In this document: one piece after another, positions 34,506 to 44,991 of the stretch
Layout of the letters: each line of letters starts with the position of its first letter
Position numbering within the stretch: position 1 is the first letter of the stretch
Assembly (NCBI RefSeq): GCF_905171775.1
Contig: NC_053490.1
Coordinates: 155,130,469 to 155,194,468, forward strand
Direction: 5' to 3'
Length of the DNA: 64,000 nucleotides
Origin: Rana temporaria
Lineage: Eukaryota > Chordata > Amphibia > Anura > Ranidae
Notes under the pieces: model-generated
What the model saw: the letters and a program-made list of their open reading frames with translations, nothing else
Database searches by the model: none
Told to the model about the DNA's origin: nothing
Program-made: the position numbers and the translations under genes

Positions 34506-35126
34506 GCTTATCCAGTGACCCAATACTCTGTACAGCCCCTGGGACCAGGAACAGGAAGGGAACCCAACAGCAGTACCTTTACTATCCGGCCAGGAGAGGA
34601 ATACAGGCACAGTACTGACATAATCTATGATTTCGCTTGTCACTTTTATATTGTGGTACGCACATTTATTAGGGGATGTTTTTTGGGGCTCAATAAAATG
34701 TTTTAAGCAATATCACACTATATGAGTTTCTCTATTATATGTGACTGCGGTTTTAATGAACACATAACATACTGACTGGTGGAGAGTGCATCGTCCAGGA
34801 GATACAATGATTGTATACCAGGCCCTTTTTTTCCATTATTGTGGTGAGTGCATCCCCAAAAGGGGAGTTAATATCCCCCCACGTGGTGAACACCCCCTCT
34901 GGTGAAAGGAGCACTGATTGAAGGACTACTTTGTGTATCTTATCTGCACTATCATCTGATTCCCTATATTCACTTGGTTTATAGAAGTATTCCAGACGTG
35001 TGTCCGGAAGTAGCGCTGCCACAATTTACATCGGACATTGGGACTCTTGAAGTTTTAATAGTTTTAAGTTTTACTGTTTACTTAGAATAAACGCTTATTG
35101 CGATTTTTTTTACGAAAAATATGTAG

Positions 35127-35272
35127 GAAATCAGCCTCCTGGCCACAGCCGCGAAAACAGGCAGCCAAGGGCAGGAGACCCATCTTGTGTAACCTAGACG
35201 GAGTTTGATGAAAACATTTGACCTGTATGATGCAGTCCCGGGAAGCAATAACTAAAGTTTTATACATATCAC
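35127..35272 (-). pseudogene. L1-C ORF2, sixth piece (C-terminal)
   Basis: Minus-strand translation YKTLVIASRDCIIQVKCFHQ, PSRLHKMGLLPLAACFRGCG, QEADFLHI matches the cysteine-containing C-terminal end of L1 ORF2 (compare the end of L1-A ORF2 at 29310-29490). It is cut by the hAT insertion on its 5' side and truncated on its 3' side. Confidence 0.7.
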
Positions 35273-35364
35273 TAGGGATGCGCTTCGACGAAACTCGAAC
35301 AAAACGGGTCGTTCGCGCCAAATTCGAGTGACGCAAAACGTCCCATAATTCACTGCGGCGTTGA

Positions 35365-35480
35365 GCGCTGATGATTGGCCAAGCATGCTGTATGTCCCGC
35401 ATGCTTGGCCAATCACAGCGCGCAAAAAACGAAGAGCCATAATTGGCCAAAGCCAGGCTGGCTTTGGCCAATTATGGCTC
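35365..35480. repeat. two adjacent palindromes in the hAT 5' region
   Basis: 35365-35422: GATTGGCCAAGCATGC against GCATGCTTGGCCAATC. 35434-35480: GAGCCATAATTGGCCAAAGC against GCTTTGGCCAATTATGGCTC with almost no loop. All four half-sites contain TTGGCCAA or its close variant, so they could be binding sites for the transposase or a host factor (inference). Confidence 0.75.
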
Positions 35481-35505
35481 AGGGGGATTAGTACACACCC
35501 CACAC

Positions 35506-35514
35506 TATAAAAGG
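35506..35514 (+). promoter_or_regulatory. TATA box of the hAT transposase gene
   Basis: TATAAAAGG, about 1.3 kb upstream of the coding start and just after the palindromes. The intervening MITE and minisatellite have lengthened the leader. Inferred from motif and position. Confidence 0.45.
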
Positions 35515-35580
35515 CAGCCTGCACGGCGGCCTCTTGTAGTGTGTTCCGGCTTTGTTAAAGACAAGTCAGACAGACAGTTA

Positions 35581-35861
35581 GGCCTCGTACACACGACAGA
35601 GATTCTCGGCAGAATTCGCCGAGAAACTCGGTCAAAACCCGGATTCTGCCGAGAATCTCTGTCGTCTGTACAGTTTTGGCTCGATGGAGCCGCCGAGGAG
35701 CTCGACGAGAAAATAGAGAACATGTTCTCTATTTTCTCGTTGGCCGCGTCGTTCTATAGGAGAAGGCGGCCCGCCGAGCTCCTCGGCGGCTTCATCCCAA
35801 AACGAGACGAGGAACTCGACGTGCCAAGCACGTCGAGTTCCTCTGTCGTGTGTACGGGGCC
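35581..35861. mobile_element. Harbinger-type MITE (copy B) inside the hAT leader
   Basis: TTA (35578-35580) and TCA (35862-35864) flank a 281-bp element with ends GGCCTCGTACACACGACAGA and TCTGTCGTGTGTACGGGGCC. The interior is made of further inverted blocks (GATTCTCGGCAGAATTCGCC region; CGACGTGCCAAGCACGTCG). Confidence 0.7.
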
Positions 35862-35901
35862 TCAGAGAGAGAGAGAGATAGAGACACAGTGTCTTTTCTA
35901 C

Positions 35902-35902
35902 C

Positions 35903-35940
<38 letters not shown>
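35902..35940. repeat. (GATA)n microsatellite
   Basis: About nine tetranucleotide units in the hAT leader. Confidence 0.9.
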
Positions 35941-35941
<1 letters not shown>

Positions 35942-36176
35942 GCAGGAAGGCTAGTCAGTATAGTTAAATCTACAGTTTGTAGAGAATATATTCACATCCC
36001 TAGGAGTTGTCAATATATTTATAAACTGTATAGCTCAGCTAGATCCGCTATTAGTATCTGTCAGGCAGGAGATTGTTATACATGCAGCGCTCTAACGTCT
36101 TGTATTGCCTGCATTAGGGATAGCTTTAAAATATTAGTCTGTGTTATTCAACGTGTGCTAGTTAATTGCACATACA

Positions 36177-36801
36177 CGCATTACCTGTTACTGCACGTGT
36201 GCAATTTATTTGCACAGAAAGGCAGTCGCTGTTAATGCAACTGGGCTATTGAATTTCACAGAAACGCAGTCATTCTTACTGCGTGTGTGCTGTTTAATAG
36301 CAACTAAACGCAGTTGGTGTCACTGCATGCGTGCTGTTACATAGCACTTGAGCGCAGTGGCTCTTACTGTGCGGGTGCTGTTTAATACCACCTAAACGCA
36401 GTTGGTGTCACTGCGTGTGTGCTGTTACATAGCACTTGAGCGCAGTCGCTCTTACTGTGCGGGTGCTGTTTAATACCACCTGAACGCAGTTGGTGTGACT
36501 GCGACTATTTTGTTACATAGCACTTGAGCGCAGTCGCTCTTACTGTGCGGTTGCTGTTTAATACCACCTGAACGCAGTTGGTGTGACTGCGACTATTTTG
36601 TTACATAGCACTTGAGCGCAGTCGCTCTTACTGTGCGGGTGCTGTTTAATACCACCTGAACGCAGTTGGTGTGACTGCGACTATTTTGTTACATAGCACC
36701 TGAACGCAGTCGCTCTTACTGCGTGTGTGCAGTTTACTAACACCTGAACGCAGTCGGTGTGATTGCGCCTGTTTTGTTACATAGCACCTGAACGCATAAA
36801 T
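36177..36801 (+). repeat. 88-bp minisatellite ending at the hAT start codon
   Basis: CGCAGTCGCT-type units start at 36353, 36441, 36529, 36617 and 36705, and the next CGCA is at 36793, giving an exact 88-bp period; more degenerate units extend left to about 36177. Each unit is two related halves of about 44 bp (CGCAGTCGCTCTTACTG and CGCAGTTGGTGTGACTG). The last unit runs into ATG at 36802. Confidence 0.9.
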
Positions 36802-39800
36802 ATGTCTGGAAAGACAAAGAGAGGCAGAGAGACACGAGGGCAAGCAGGCTCTGCATCTAGAGGTAACGCTGGTGGTGGATGTGGTGCATCCTCTTCAGCA
36901 CGTGGCCGTGGCCGCTCGTCTTTCTTTTCAGGAGCTGGCCGTGTTGAGCCTCAACATGCAGAGAAATTAGTTGAGTGGATGACCAAGCCGTCCTCATCCT
37001 CCTCATCCTCTCTCACACAGACTGATCATAGTTTGTCTGGCAAAGCAGCTGCCAAGGTGTCCTCTACCCTCTGCACAATGGCATCACACAATCCTTCCCT
37101 AGTCCCACCGTGTCCTCCTGAGGAGTCCCCCGAACTGTTTCAACACTGTGTTGGGTACATGCTACATGAAGATGTGCAGCGTTTTGAAGACTCCGATGAC
37201 GGAACACAGATAGAGGAAGGCATTGATGTGAGCCCTGGGAGAGGGGGTGGCCGAGAGGGACAACAATCTGGGAGTGATGTTCCCCCAGCTGGAGCATACT
37301 GACAGGTTTTCGACAGTGATGATGAGGAGGCAGGGGATGATGAGGTCATTGACTCTACCTGGGTGCCTGATAGGAGAGAGGAGGAGGAATAGGAGGAGGA
37401 GGAGGAGGACGAGGCACAGTCACATCTCCGAAGAGGCAGGATGCCCTCCAGGGGTCAGCTTAAGGGCAGCACACCAACTGCATTACGTGGCGCTGCTGTG
37501 TCTCAACGGTACAGCAAAAGTTCTTTGGTGTGGGCCTTTTTTGAAACATGTCCATCAGATCATACCTTTGCTGTTTGCAACATATGTCTCAAGCGTATCT
37601 CGCGTGGCCAAAACACCACCCGCTTGGGCACCACATGTTTGTCCAGACATATGTCGAGCTGCCATGCAGCTCGATGGCAAGCATACCAGAAAGACCAACA
37701 CCAAAGACCGAAGCGGACCTCCCCTTGCCCTTCTGTGACTTCCAACCCCACTAGACCCCCAGTCCTCTCTGAAGCCTGCACCGAAGGTGTAGAAATAGGT
37801 GTGTCACAACGTAGTAGTGGTAGTACATGCGGGCAATCTAATGATAGTAACAGACGAATTTCCCTGCCCCAGCTGCTGCAGCGCCGAAAGAAGTACGCTC
37901 CCAGCCATCCACATGCCCGGCGGTTGAATGCTAGCTTAGCAAAATTGCTAGCACTTCAACTGCTACCTTTTCAGTTGGTAGATTCTGCACCCTTCCGTGA
38001 GTTTGTGGAATGTGCAGTACCTCAGTGGCAAGTACCCAAACGCCACTTTTTCTCCCGGAAGGCTATTCCGGCTCTCTACCGGCATGTGGAAGGCAATGTC
38101 CATGCCTCGCTGGACAGGGCGGTCAGTGGTAAGGTGCATCTTACCACTGATTTATGGTCCAGCAGGCATGGACAGGGACGTTACCTGTCTTTTACGGCCC
38201 ATTGGGTGACTCTGCTGGCAGCTGGGAAGGACGCAGGGCAAGGTACAGTAGTTTTGGAGGTTGTTCCGCCACCATGCCTCCAAAACACTACTACTGCTTG
38301 TGACACACCTCTCTCCTCCACCCCCTCCTCTTCTTCTTCCCCTGTGGCCTCTTCCTGTGGTGATGTTTGCTCAGAACCAGCCGTTCTCCGTAGGCGTATG
38401 AGGGGCTACGCAGGAATGCAGGCCAAGAGATGCCATGCGGTGCTAGAGCTGGTGTGCTTGGGAGACAGGAGCCACACTGGGGAAGAGGTTCTTTCAGCTC
38501 TGCAGGGGCAGGCTCAGAGGTGGTTGACGCCACGCCAGCTGAAGCCTGGAATGGTGGTCAGCGATAATGGCACCAACCTCCTCTTTGCCCTGCGACAGGG
38601 AAAACATACCCATGTTCCCTGTTTTGCGCATGTTCTCAATTTGGTGGTGCAGCGGTTCTTGGGCAGGTACCCGGGCTTACAGGATGTCCTGAAGCAGGCC
38701 AGGAAAGTCTGTGTGCATTTCCGGAGGTCATATAATGCCACTGCTCGGCTGACAGACCTCCAGAGGGAATACAACCTGCCCAAGAACTGCCTAATCTGTG
38801 ACATGCCCACCAGATGGAACTCTACGTTGGCCATGCTGCAGCGGCTGCACACGCAGCAGAGGGCCATCAATGAGTACCTGTGCCAATATGGCAGCAGAAT
38901 TGGCTCAGGGGAGCTTGTTTTTTTTCACCACGCCAGTGGGCCTTGATCAGGGATGCATGCACTGTCCTGTCACCATTTGAGGAGGCCACGAGGATGTGAG
39001 CAGTGACAGTGCATGCATCAGTGAGACTGTCCCGCTTATTCACATGTTGGAGCACACCCTACGTGGAATAATGGACAGGGCCCTTGAGGCAGAACAGAGG
39101 GAGGAAGAGGAGGACTTCCTTACCTCTCAAGGCCCCCTTTATCCAGACACTGTTCCTGCTTGCCCACCTGGACCACAGGAAGAGGAGGAGGATGAGGAGG
39201 AGGAGGAGGAGGATTGTATCAGCAGCATGGAGGTGGAGCCTAGCACTCAGCATCAACAGCAGCAGTCTTCAAGGGATCATTTACAGTCCCAAGGAACACG
39301 TGGACTTTTACGTGGCTGGGATGAGGTGGCTGCGGATCCTGTCGTCCTCAGTGACCCAGAGGACTGTGCCCCGAATGCCTCTGCAAACGCTGCATGTGCT
39401 CCCTGATCCTGCAAAGCCTGCGTAAGGATCCTCGTGTACGTGCTATCAAGGAGAGGGATCATTACTGGCTGGCAACTCTCCTTGATCCACGTTACAAGAG
39501 TAAGGTGGCGGACCTTATGTTGCCATCGCAAAGGGAGCATAAGATGAAAGTTCTGCGGGAGGCCTTGCAGAAGGGTCTGTGCAATGCGTTCCCAGAACTG
39601 GGGGGATTACCAAAACCTGGCCCTGGACAACATCTTGCTGAGGCTTCGGTGAGTCAGAGAAGGAGCGGTGGAGAAGGTGGCCATCTGACCGATGCGTTCA
39701 AACAATTTTTTAGTCCGCAGCCCCAAGGTCTGACCGGTTCCAGCAACCATCGCCAGCGTCTGGTTTACATGGTCCGTGAATACCTAGCGGCAAGATCCGA

Positions 39801-40071
39801 CTTGGACACCTTCCCCACCGAAAATCCTCTGGCTTACTGGGTCTTGAGGATGGATCACTGGCCAGAGCTTGCACAGTACGCAATTGAGCTACTGGCTTGC
39901 CCTGCATCCAGTGTTCTTTCAGAACGCACATTCAGTGCTGCTGGAGGCTTTGTGACCGATCACAGGGTGAGCCTCTCCACCAACTCTGTTGATCGACTGA
40001 CCTTCATCAAAATGAATCAGGCTTGGATCAACACCAGCTACCAAGCACCTGATGCTGATGTTACTGAATAA
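36802..40071 (+). pseudogene. hAT transposase with BED zinc finger (ZBED-like), broken
   Basis: The N terminus (MSGKTKRGRETRGQ) is basic and low in complexity, then acidic. A TGA at about 37300 and a TAG at about 37390 interrupt it. From 37441 a 501-residue frame carries a BED finger (CNICLKRISRG...CLSRHMSSCH), then VHLTTDLWSS (first catalytic Asp region in hAT) and HVPCFAHVLNLVVQ, DMPTRWNST. It ends at 38946, with two more frame changes to about 39400. The C-terminal frame to 40071 holds the hATC dimerisation motif ACPASSVLSERTFSAAGG, with NSVDRLTFIK at the end. The active enzyme would cut and paste DNA in the nucleus. Host genes of the ZBED family derive from such transposases, but the disruptions and complete hAT ends make a domesticated gene unlikely here. 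Confidence 0.85.
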
Positions 40072-40257
40072 TAATTTTTTGTTGAAATGTCAGATCCCTT
40101 TGAGACTGCTGATGCTGAGTGACTGTCCTGTTATGCTGCTGATGGAATATCCTTCTCCTCCTCACTTTTCCTGCTTATAGCTAGTAAGAAATTTTGTTTT
40201 TCTGTGCTCCGCCACCAGTGCCTAAGGCCTAATTTTTCTGCCCCTGTTTAACAGGGA

Positions 40258-40500
40258 CGCCTAATAACAATTTTTGATGCAATACTTTGCACGTGGCTCC
40301 TTGTTGCGCTCCAATTACAGATATTGGGAGGGGTTGCAGCGTTGTGTTGTGCCTACGGACAAATGTTTGTGCCCCTGTGTAACTATTAGGCGCCTAATAA
40401 CAATTTTTGATGCAATACTTTGCACGTGGCCTAAGGCACAATTTTTGTGCCCCTGTGTAACAGGGGCGCCTAATAACAATTTTTGATGCAATACTTTGCA
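40258..40500 (+). repeat. three direct repeats in the hAT 3' region
   Basis: The string TAACAATTTTTGATGCAATA followed by CTTTGCACGTGGC occurs at about 40264, 40397 and 40472. It is preceded by CGCCTAA. Subterminal repeats are common transposase-binding sites in hAT elements; that role is inferred here. Confidence 0.75.
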
Positions 40501-41045
40501 CGTGGCTCTTTGTTGCGCTCCAATTACAGTATGTTTGAGGGGTGCACTTTTTTCAAAAATTTTGCTTTCACAAAAAAATAATGCCCCCCCCCCACCACCC
40601 CTAAAATAATCGAGATATTGTTGCCACACAGCACGTGCGCAACCAGTATTAAATTACTTGGTTCTTATAATAATTTCATGTTGTGCAGGGACATTTCTAA
40701 ACACGTGCCACTACTATAGACACACAGCAGGTGTGATATTTAAAGGAATTTTTCATTTTATTTTTTTCACTTTAAGCATCATTAAAATCGCTGCTCCAGA
40801 AAAACGGCCGGTTTTAAAAAAAAAAATTCCATTGATACATGTTCCCTGGGGCAAGACCCGGGTTCTGAAAGATGTTTTCCAACATTAAATTGAATATTGG
40901 TCTTTAAAATGAGCGTTTTTGAATTCGAATGTTCGAGTCCCATAGACTTCAATGGGGTTCTAAATGTTCGTGCGAACCCGCGGTCTGTTCGAACGTTCTG
41001 GTGCGAACCGAACCCGGGTATGTTCGGCTCATCCCTACATATCAC

Positions 41046-41252
41046 TAAATTCTGACCAGTCCTCGTCTACCAGGGAGATGTCCAGAGAGGTCCACTTTAC
41101 CTGAGCTTTGTGAAACCTGGGGTTAAAGTCAGTCATTAGGGCTGCATAGTAGGTGGAGACAAGTTTAGTGGGGTCTGGCTGTCTGAGCAGTTTTTCCAAT
41201 GGGGGCAGGTCAGTGGGATCATCCAGGGAGCCAAACTGGGCACTGATAGCGT
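41046..41252 (-). pseudogene. L1-C ORF2, fifth piece
   Basis: Minus-strand translation AISAQFGSLDDPTDLPPLEK...YAALMTDFNPRFHKAQVKW, SLDISLVDEDWSEFSD. It joins the sixth piece across the hAT insertion and the fourth piece across the 433-bp duplicate. The W-x3-L-x7-8-W pattern is typical of this region of L1 ORF2. Confidence 0.7.
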
Positions 41253-42121
41253 ATAACAACAAAACATGGGGAATACCCAGGGAAAAACCAAGCCTACTTA
41301 CGGACCAGCTCGCAGAACAACCAATTAACCTGTCTAACAGTATGCATTAAAAACAGGGGTTTTGTCCGCACGCATTTGCAAACGCATGCGTGAGCCACAG
41401 AGCCGCGCCAAGGCACCCTGTAATCTGTGGTCCTAATACTAAACAATGAGTGTCCCCACAATGGAGGCACATGCATTCTAATGGATAGATGAGGGCAGGT
41501 GGACTAAAGGGGAGCCACCCCTCCCTAAAGGTGCAGGAGCACACCAAACACCCAGCATGTAGCACAATGGCTGCAAAGGTGTTGGTGCACTGCTGGACCA
41601 ATACAAGCACCACAGGTGAAACATAAACGTGTCCAGAGCCCCATCTATAGCTATAGCAGTAAGTAGCATTGGAAGGCTAAAGCAGATAACAACAAAACCT
41701 GGGGAATTCCCAGGGAAAAACCAAGCCTACTTACTGACCAGCTCGCAGAACAACCAAATAACCTGTCTAGCAGTATGCATTAAAAACAGGGGTTTTGTCC
41801 GCACGCATTTGCAAACGCACGCCTGAGCCACAGAGCCGCGCCAAGGCACCCTGTAATCTGTGGTCCTAACACTAAACAATGAGTGTCCCCACAATGGAGG
41901 CACATGCATTGTAATGGATAGATGAGGGCAGGTGGACTGAGGGGGAGCCACCCCTCCTTAAAGGTGCAGGAGCACACCAAACACCCAGCATGTAGCACAA
42001 TGGCTGCAAAGGTGTTGGTGCGCTGTTGGACCAATACAAGCACCACAGGTGAAACATAAACGGGTCCACCGCCCCATCTATAGCTGGCCATAGCAGTAAG
42101 TAGCATTGGAAGGCTAAGCAG
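41253..42121. repeat. tandem duplication of a 433-bp unit inserted in L1-C
   Basis: Copy 1 is 41253-41685 and copy 2 is 41686-42121, both starting ATAACAACAAAACNTGGGGA and ending AGCATTGGAAGGCTAA-GCAG, with a few percent divergence. No coding motif; frames on the minus strand (41347-42106) are duplicated along with the unit and have no recognised domain. The ends are not TG...CA and no internal region lies between, so it is not an LTR pair. Confidence 0.75.
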
Positions 42122-42505
42122 TGCCTGAGCTGGTAATAATAAAATAGGTACGATCTTGGTAGATCGAAGTCTAAACGTAGCTGAGAAAAAGTTTTAAAGC
42201 CCTGGGCATTGTACAGGTGGCATAAATATTTAACCCCCTTGGAGTACCAGCAATTGGGATCAGGAAGGGAGTACAGTTCCTGCAGATTAGGGTTAAACCA
42301 CAGGGGGTTGTTGGGAGATTTCAGCCAGGTGTGTTTGGATACTTTTGTGACAATATAGTGGAAAGAGGAAATGGAAGAGGCAAGTAGAGAGGTGCCAGGG
42401 CGATCAGGAAATCTGCCTCTGTAGATAATATTATGTAGGGTTTCCAGGGAAGATTCAATGGCCCCCTCTGTGGAGGTACAGGCATTGGCCGGACCTGGGC
42501 ACAGT
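42122..42505 (-). pseudogene. L1-C ORF2, fourth piece
   Basis: Minus-strand translation includes SKHTWLKSPNNPLWFNPNLQ followed by ELYSLPDPNCWYSKGVKYL and GFKTFSQLRLDLPRSYLF. It is colinear with SAPLWLNPNLPDFCSLTDP...LISFDQLKTRHDLPNYFSF in the L1-A relic. It is cut on its 5' side by Gypsy-1. Confidence 0.75.
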
Positions 42506-42510
42506 CAATC

Positions 42511-43274
42511 TGTCACGTACCTTAAGGATGACCCCGACGTGCAGGAAGTGGCTGCTGTTACTCCTCTGATCCCGGACCCCTGGTAGAGTAGACAGGGGGA
42601 GCGGGAATGCAGAGTCGCACAAGCGCCAGGGATGACGCTGGTGCAGGGGCCAGATGGAGCTTCTGTGGAGTCTGAGGAAGTCTCTGAAAGGCAGGTGCAG
42701 GCCGGTAGGTAGCAGCCTGGATGCAGCAGCACTGGAACAGCAGGTAAGCCGGAAAGGAAGGTATTCGGAGAGTCTGGCCGCAGAAGGTCCCAGAAGACTG
42801 AACAGGGTCCCAGAAGACCGGAGAAGCAGGAGCAGCCGGACTGGCACAGGAGAGGCCAAGGTAACAGAGGGGTCGTCTAGCCGGGTCGGCAACAGGCGGT
42901 CAGCGGAGTACCAGGGATCAGGCAGAGGGATGGTCAGAGCAAGCCAAGGTCAGGGCAGGCGGAAGACAGGAACAACGAAGACAAGCCGGGTATCAGGATC
43001 TGGATCAAGCAGGAGTAGTCGGTACAGGTACAGGTGCAGGTGGTCTCAGGAAACGCTGCAGACCGGACAGCAAGAGGCCAGGCTCCCAGGACACTTTAAA
43101 TAGGCTTGTTTTGGCGCCAGATGGACGCCTGCACGTTCCCGCGCGCCGTTACCGCCAATGCGCGCTCCCGCGCGCCGTTACCGCCGGTGCGCGTGTGCAC
43201 GAGCGCGATGCCGCGATTGCGCGCGCATTGCGTGCGCCGCTAGCGCCCTCTGGTGGCCGAGGTAATTCATGACA
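42511..43274 (-). repeat. Gypsy-1 3' LTR
   Basis: 764 bp. It differs from the other LTR by a tandem duplicate of a GCGCGCCGTTACCGCC unit and by a shorter ACAGGT repeat. The polypurine tract (nine G) lies just inside on the minus strand at 43275-43286. The pol frame reads into this LTR as far as 43149. Confidence 0.9.
43063..43071 (-). promoter_or_regulatory. Gypsy-1 self-primer sequence, copy in 3' LTR
   Basis: CCGGACAGC on the plus strand, GCTGTCCGG in transcript sense. Counterpart of 50107-50115. Confidence 0.6.
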
Positions 43275-44977
43275 TTGCCCCCCCCCAAGGGGCAGCCTCC
43301 GGTTGCCCAACTGAATCATCTTCAGCGGGTGAGAGTCTTTAAACAACTGAATTAGTCTTTCGGCGTGTATGTTGTCCTCCGGTTCCCATGAATTTTCCTC
43401 CGGCCCATACCCCTTCCATTTAACAAGGAACTGAATTTGGTTGCGTCTCTTCCTGCAATCCAGGATAGATTCCACCTCAAATTCCTCCTCACCATCGACT
43501 AATACTGGTTCTGGGGGATCAGTATCCCGTCCAGGGAAGGAGTTGGGAACGTCTGGTTTGAGCAGGGCAACATGAAAAACCGGGTGGATTCGAAAGGACT
43601 CTGGTAAGTCAAGTTCATAGGCCACCTCGTTTATCTTTCTCTTGACAGCAAAGGGACCCACGAACTTAGGACCTAGTTTCTTCGTAGGGCATGCAAGCCT
43701 TAAGTTCAAGGTGGACAAGTAAACTTTAGTTTTGGGTACTAAGTTGAGTTCCCCCCTTCTTCTCCTGTCAAAGATTTCCTTATTGCGTTCCTGTGTTTTG
43801 GTCATTGTTTCCTGCAGGATCCTGTTATTTGAGTTAAAGAAATCCAAGGTGTCTTGAACGGCGGGTACCGTACTTTCTGGAACAGAATTGGAGAGGAACA
43901 GTGGATGGAACCCGTAGTTGGCAAAAAAAGGAGACTGTTTGGTGGCCGAGTGGATGGAATTATTATAAGCGAACTCCGCCAAGGGCAGAAGAGAAACCCA
44001 GTCTTCTTGCGAAAAGGACGAGAAGCAGCGGAGATACTGTTCAAGGGTCTGATTCGTTCTCTCCGTCTGCCCATTTGACTGTGGATGGTATGCTGAGGAA
44101 AACGATAGGCCGATCTCGAGACTACTGCAGAGTGCCCTCCAAAACCTAGAGGTGAACTGTACTCCACGATCGGACACAATATCCGCAGGAATGCCGTGGA
44201 GTCTGACAATTTCTCTGATGAAGACTTTAGCCGTCTCTGGAGCCGAGGGTGTGCCCTTTAAGGGGACAAAGTGTGCCATCTTAGACAGCCTGTCCACTAC
44301 CACAAAGATAGTGGTGAAGCCCTCTGATGGGGGAAGTTCCACGATGAAGTCCATGGAGATCCTTCTCCAAGGTCTTTCCGGTATGGGTAATGGCTTAAGG
44401 AGCCCCCAGGCTCTGAGTTTACTACCCTTGTTTCGAATGCACGTAGTGCACGATTCCACATAATCCTTGCAGTCCTTCAGGAGTTGGGGCCACCAAAAGG
44501 TGCGTTGCAGAAGTTCAGCGGTCTTTTGTATCCCAAAGTGCCCAGCCAGCTTGTGGTCATGGCAGGAGCCCAGAACACTAATTCGCAGCCCCTCGGGTAT
44601 GAAGATCTTATCCCGGTACCATAGCAAACCGTCCCTGGATTGTAGCTCCGGATCAGGTGGAGAAGAAATGCCAGCGGATGCCTGCCTGATCTGGGGTACC
44701 AAGTCCCTTTGTAGTAACAAAAAGTTCCCTGATGACAGAACAGTATCCGGAGGATTGGGAGACTCCGAACTGGCGTACATGCGGGAAAGAGCATCCGGCT
44801 TGACATTTTTTGACCCTGGCCTGTACGTGATGTGGAATGAAAATCTCGTAAAAAAAAGTGCCCACCTGGCCTGGCGTGGTCTAAGTCTCTTGGCCACCTT
44901 CAGGTACTCAAGGTTTTTGTGGTCTGTGTAAATCAAAATCGGGTGCGCTGCGCCCTCCAGGAGATACCGCCACTCCT
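43149..44977 (-). CDS. Gypsy-1 pol, second part: RNase H end, integrase, chromodomain
   Basis: After the L1 insertion the frame resumes with EEWRYLLEGA, IYTDHKNLEYL (RNase H) and YRPGSKNVKPDALSR. The integrase follows: HDHKLAGHFGIQKT...CTTCIRNK (HHCC zinc finger), MDFIVELPPSEG (first Asp), SDRGVQFTSRFW (second Asp), HPQSNGQTERTN (Glu), then KFVGPFAV (GPF/Y motif) and a chromodomain EFEVESILDCRKRRNQIQF, KWKGYGPEENSWEP. Integrase joins cDNA to the genome; the chromodomain in this group targets chromatin. The frame has no stop before the LTR, so it would end inside it at 43149. The only obvious damage is the L1 in RNase H. Confidence 0.9.
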
Positions 44978-44991
44978 CCAAGGCGGCTTTT

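Larger units (their letters stand above)
33194..35085. mobile_element. PLE-2: noncoding PLE-tail palindrome with 15-bp TSD
   Basis: Bounded by AATAAACGCTTATTG at 33179-33193 and 35086-35100, an exact 15-bp duplication inside a known repeat. The two arms (left minus strand 33194-34128, right plus strand 34145-35085) are near-identical inverted copies starting at the same sense position on either side of a short GC-rich spacer. The left arm lacks about 145 bp present on the right (34190-34335) but extends about 134 bp further at the outer end (33194-33328). Each arm holds a hammerhead region and, further out, an AATAAAA-type signal. There is no RT, so the copy must have been mobilised in trans. 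Confidence 0.75.
31936..35126 (+). repeat. CTTGCCGAC-type interspersed repeat carrying two PLE-tail insertions
   Basis: It starts CCTCTTGCCGACCACCCACC, includes an inverted repeat AGAACCGGGAGCTGTGTGTG / CACACAGCTCTCGGTTCT at about 32146-32188, and continues in three pieces: 31936-32377, 33008-33193 and 35101-35126. The pieces are colinear with the copy at 1868-2481. The gaps are filled by insertions with exact TSDs (TTTATAG and AATAAACGCTTATTG). No coding capacity. Confidence 0.65.
35273..41037 (+). mobile_element. hAT transposon with 8-bp TSD
   Basis: CATATCAC at 35265-35272 and 41038-41045 is an exact 8-bp duplication, the hAT hallmark. The ends are TAGGGATGCGC and the imperfect complement GGCTCATCCCTA. 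It inserted into the L1-C ORF2. It contains a TATA box, GC-rich palindromes, a Harbinger-type MITE, an 88-bp minisatellite, a broken BED-finger transposase gene and 3' direct repeats. At 5765 bp it is of autonomous size, but the gene is disrupted. Confidence 0.9.

Noticed and set aside
36177..36801. Possible CRISPR array (88-bp periodic repeats)
   Set aside because: Units are contiguous with no unique spacers, and the context is a eukaryotic transposon leader.
36802..40071. Domesticated ZBED-type host gene
   Set aside because: Complete hAT ends, an 8-bp TSD, in-frame stops and frameshifts show an ordinary dead transposon.
42455..43103. Frames of about 150 residues on both strands of the Gypsy-1 LTRs (also 49472-50147)
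   Set aside because: Identical frames appear in both LTRs and have no domain; GC-rich LTR sequence produces open frames by composition.
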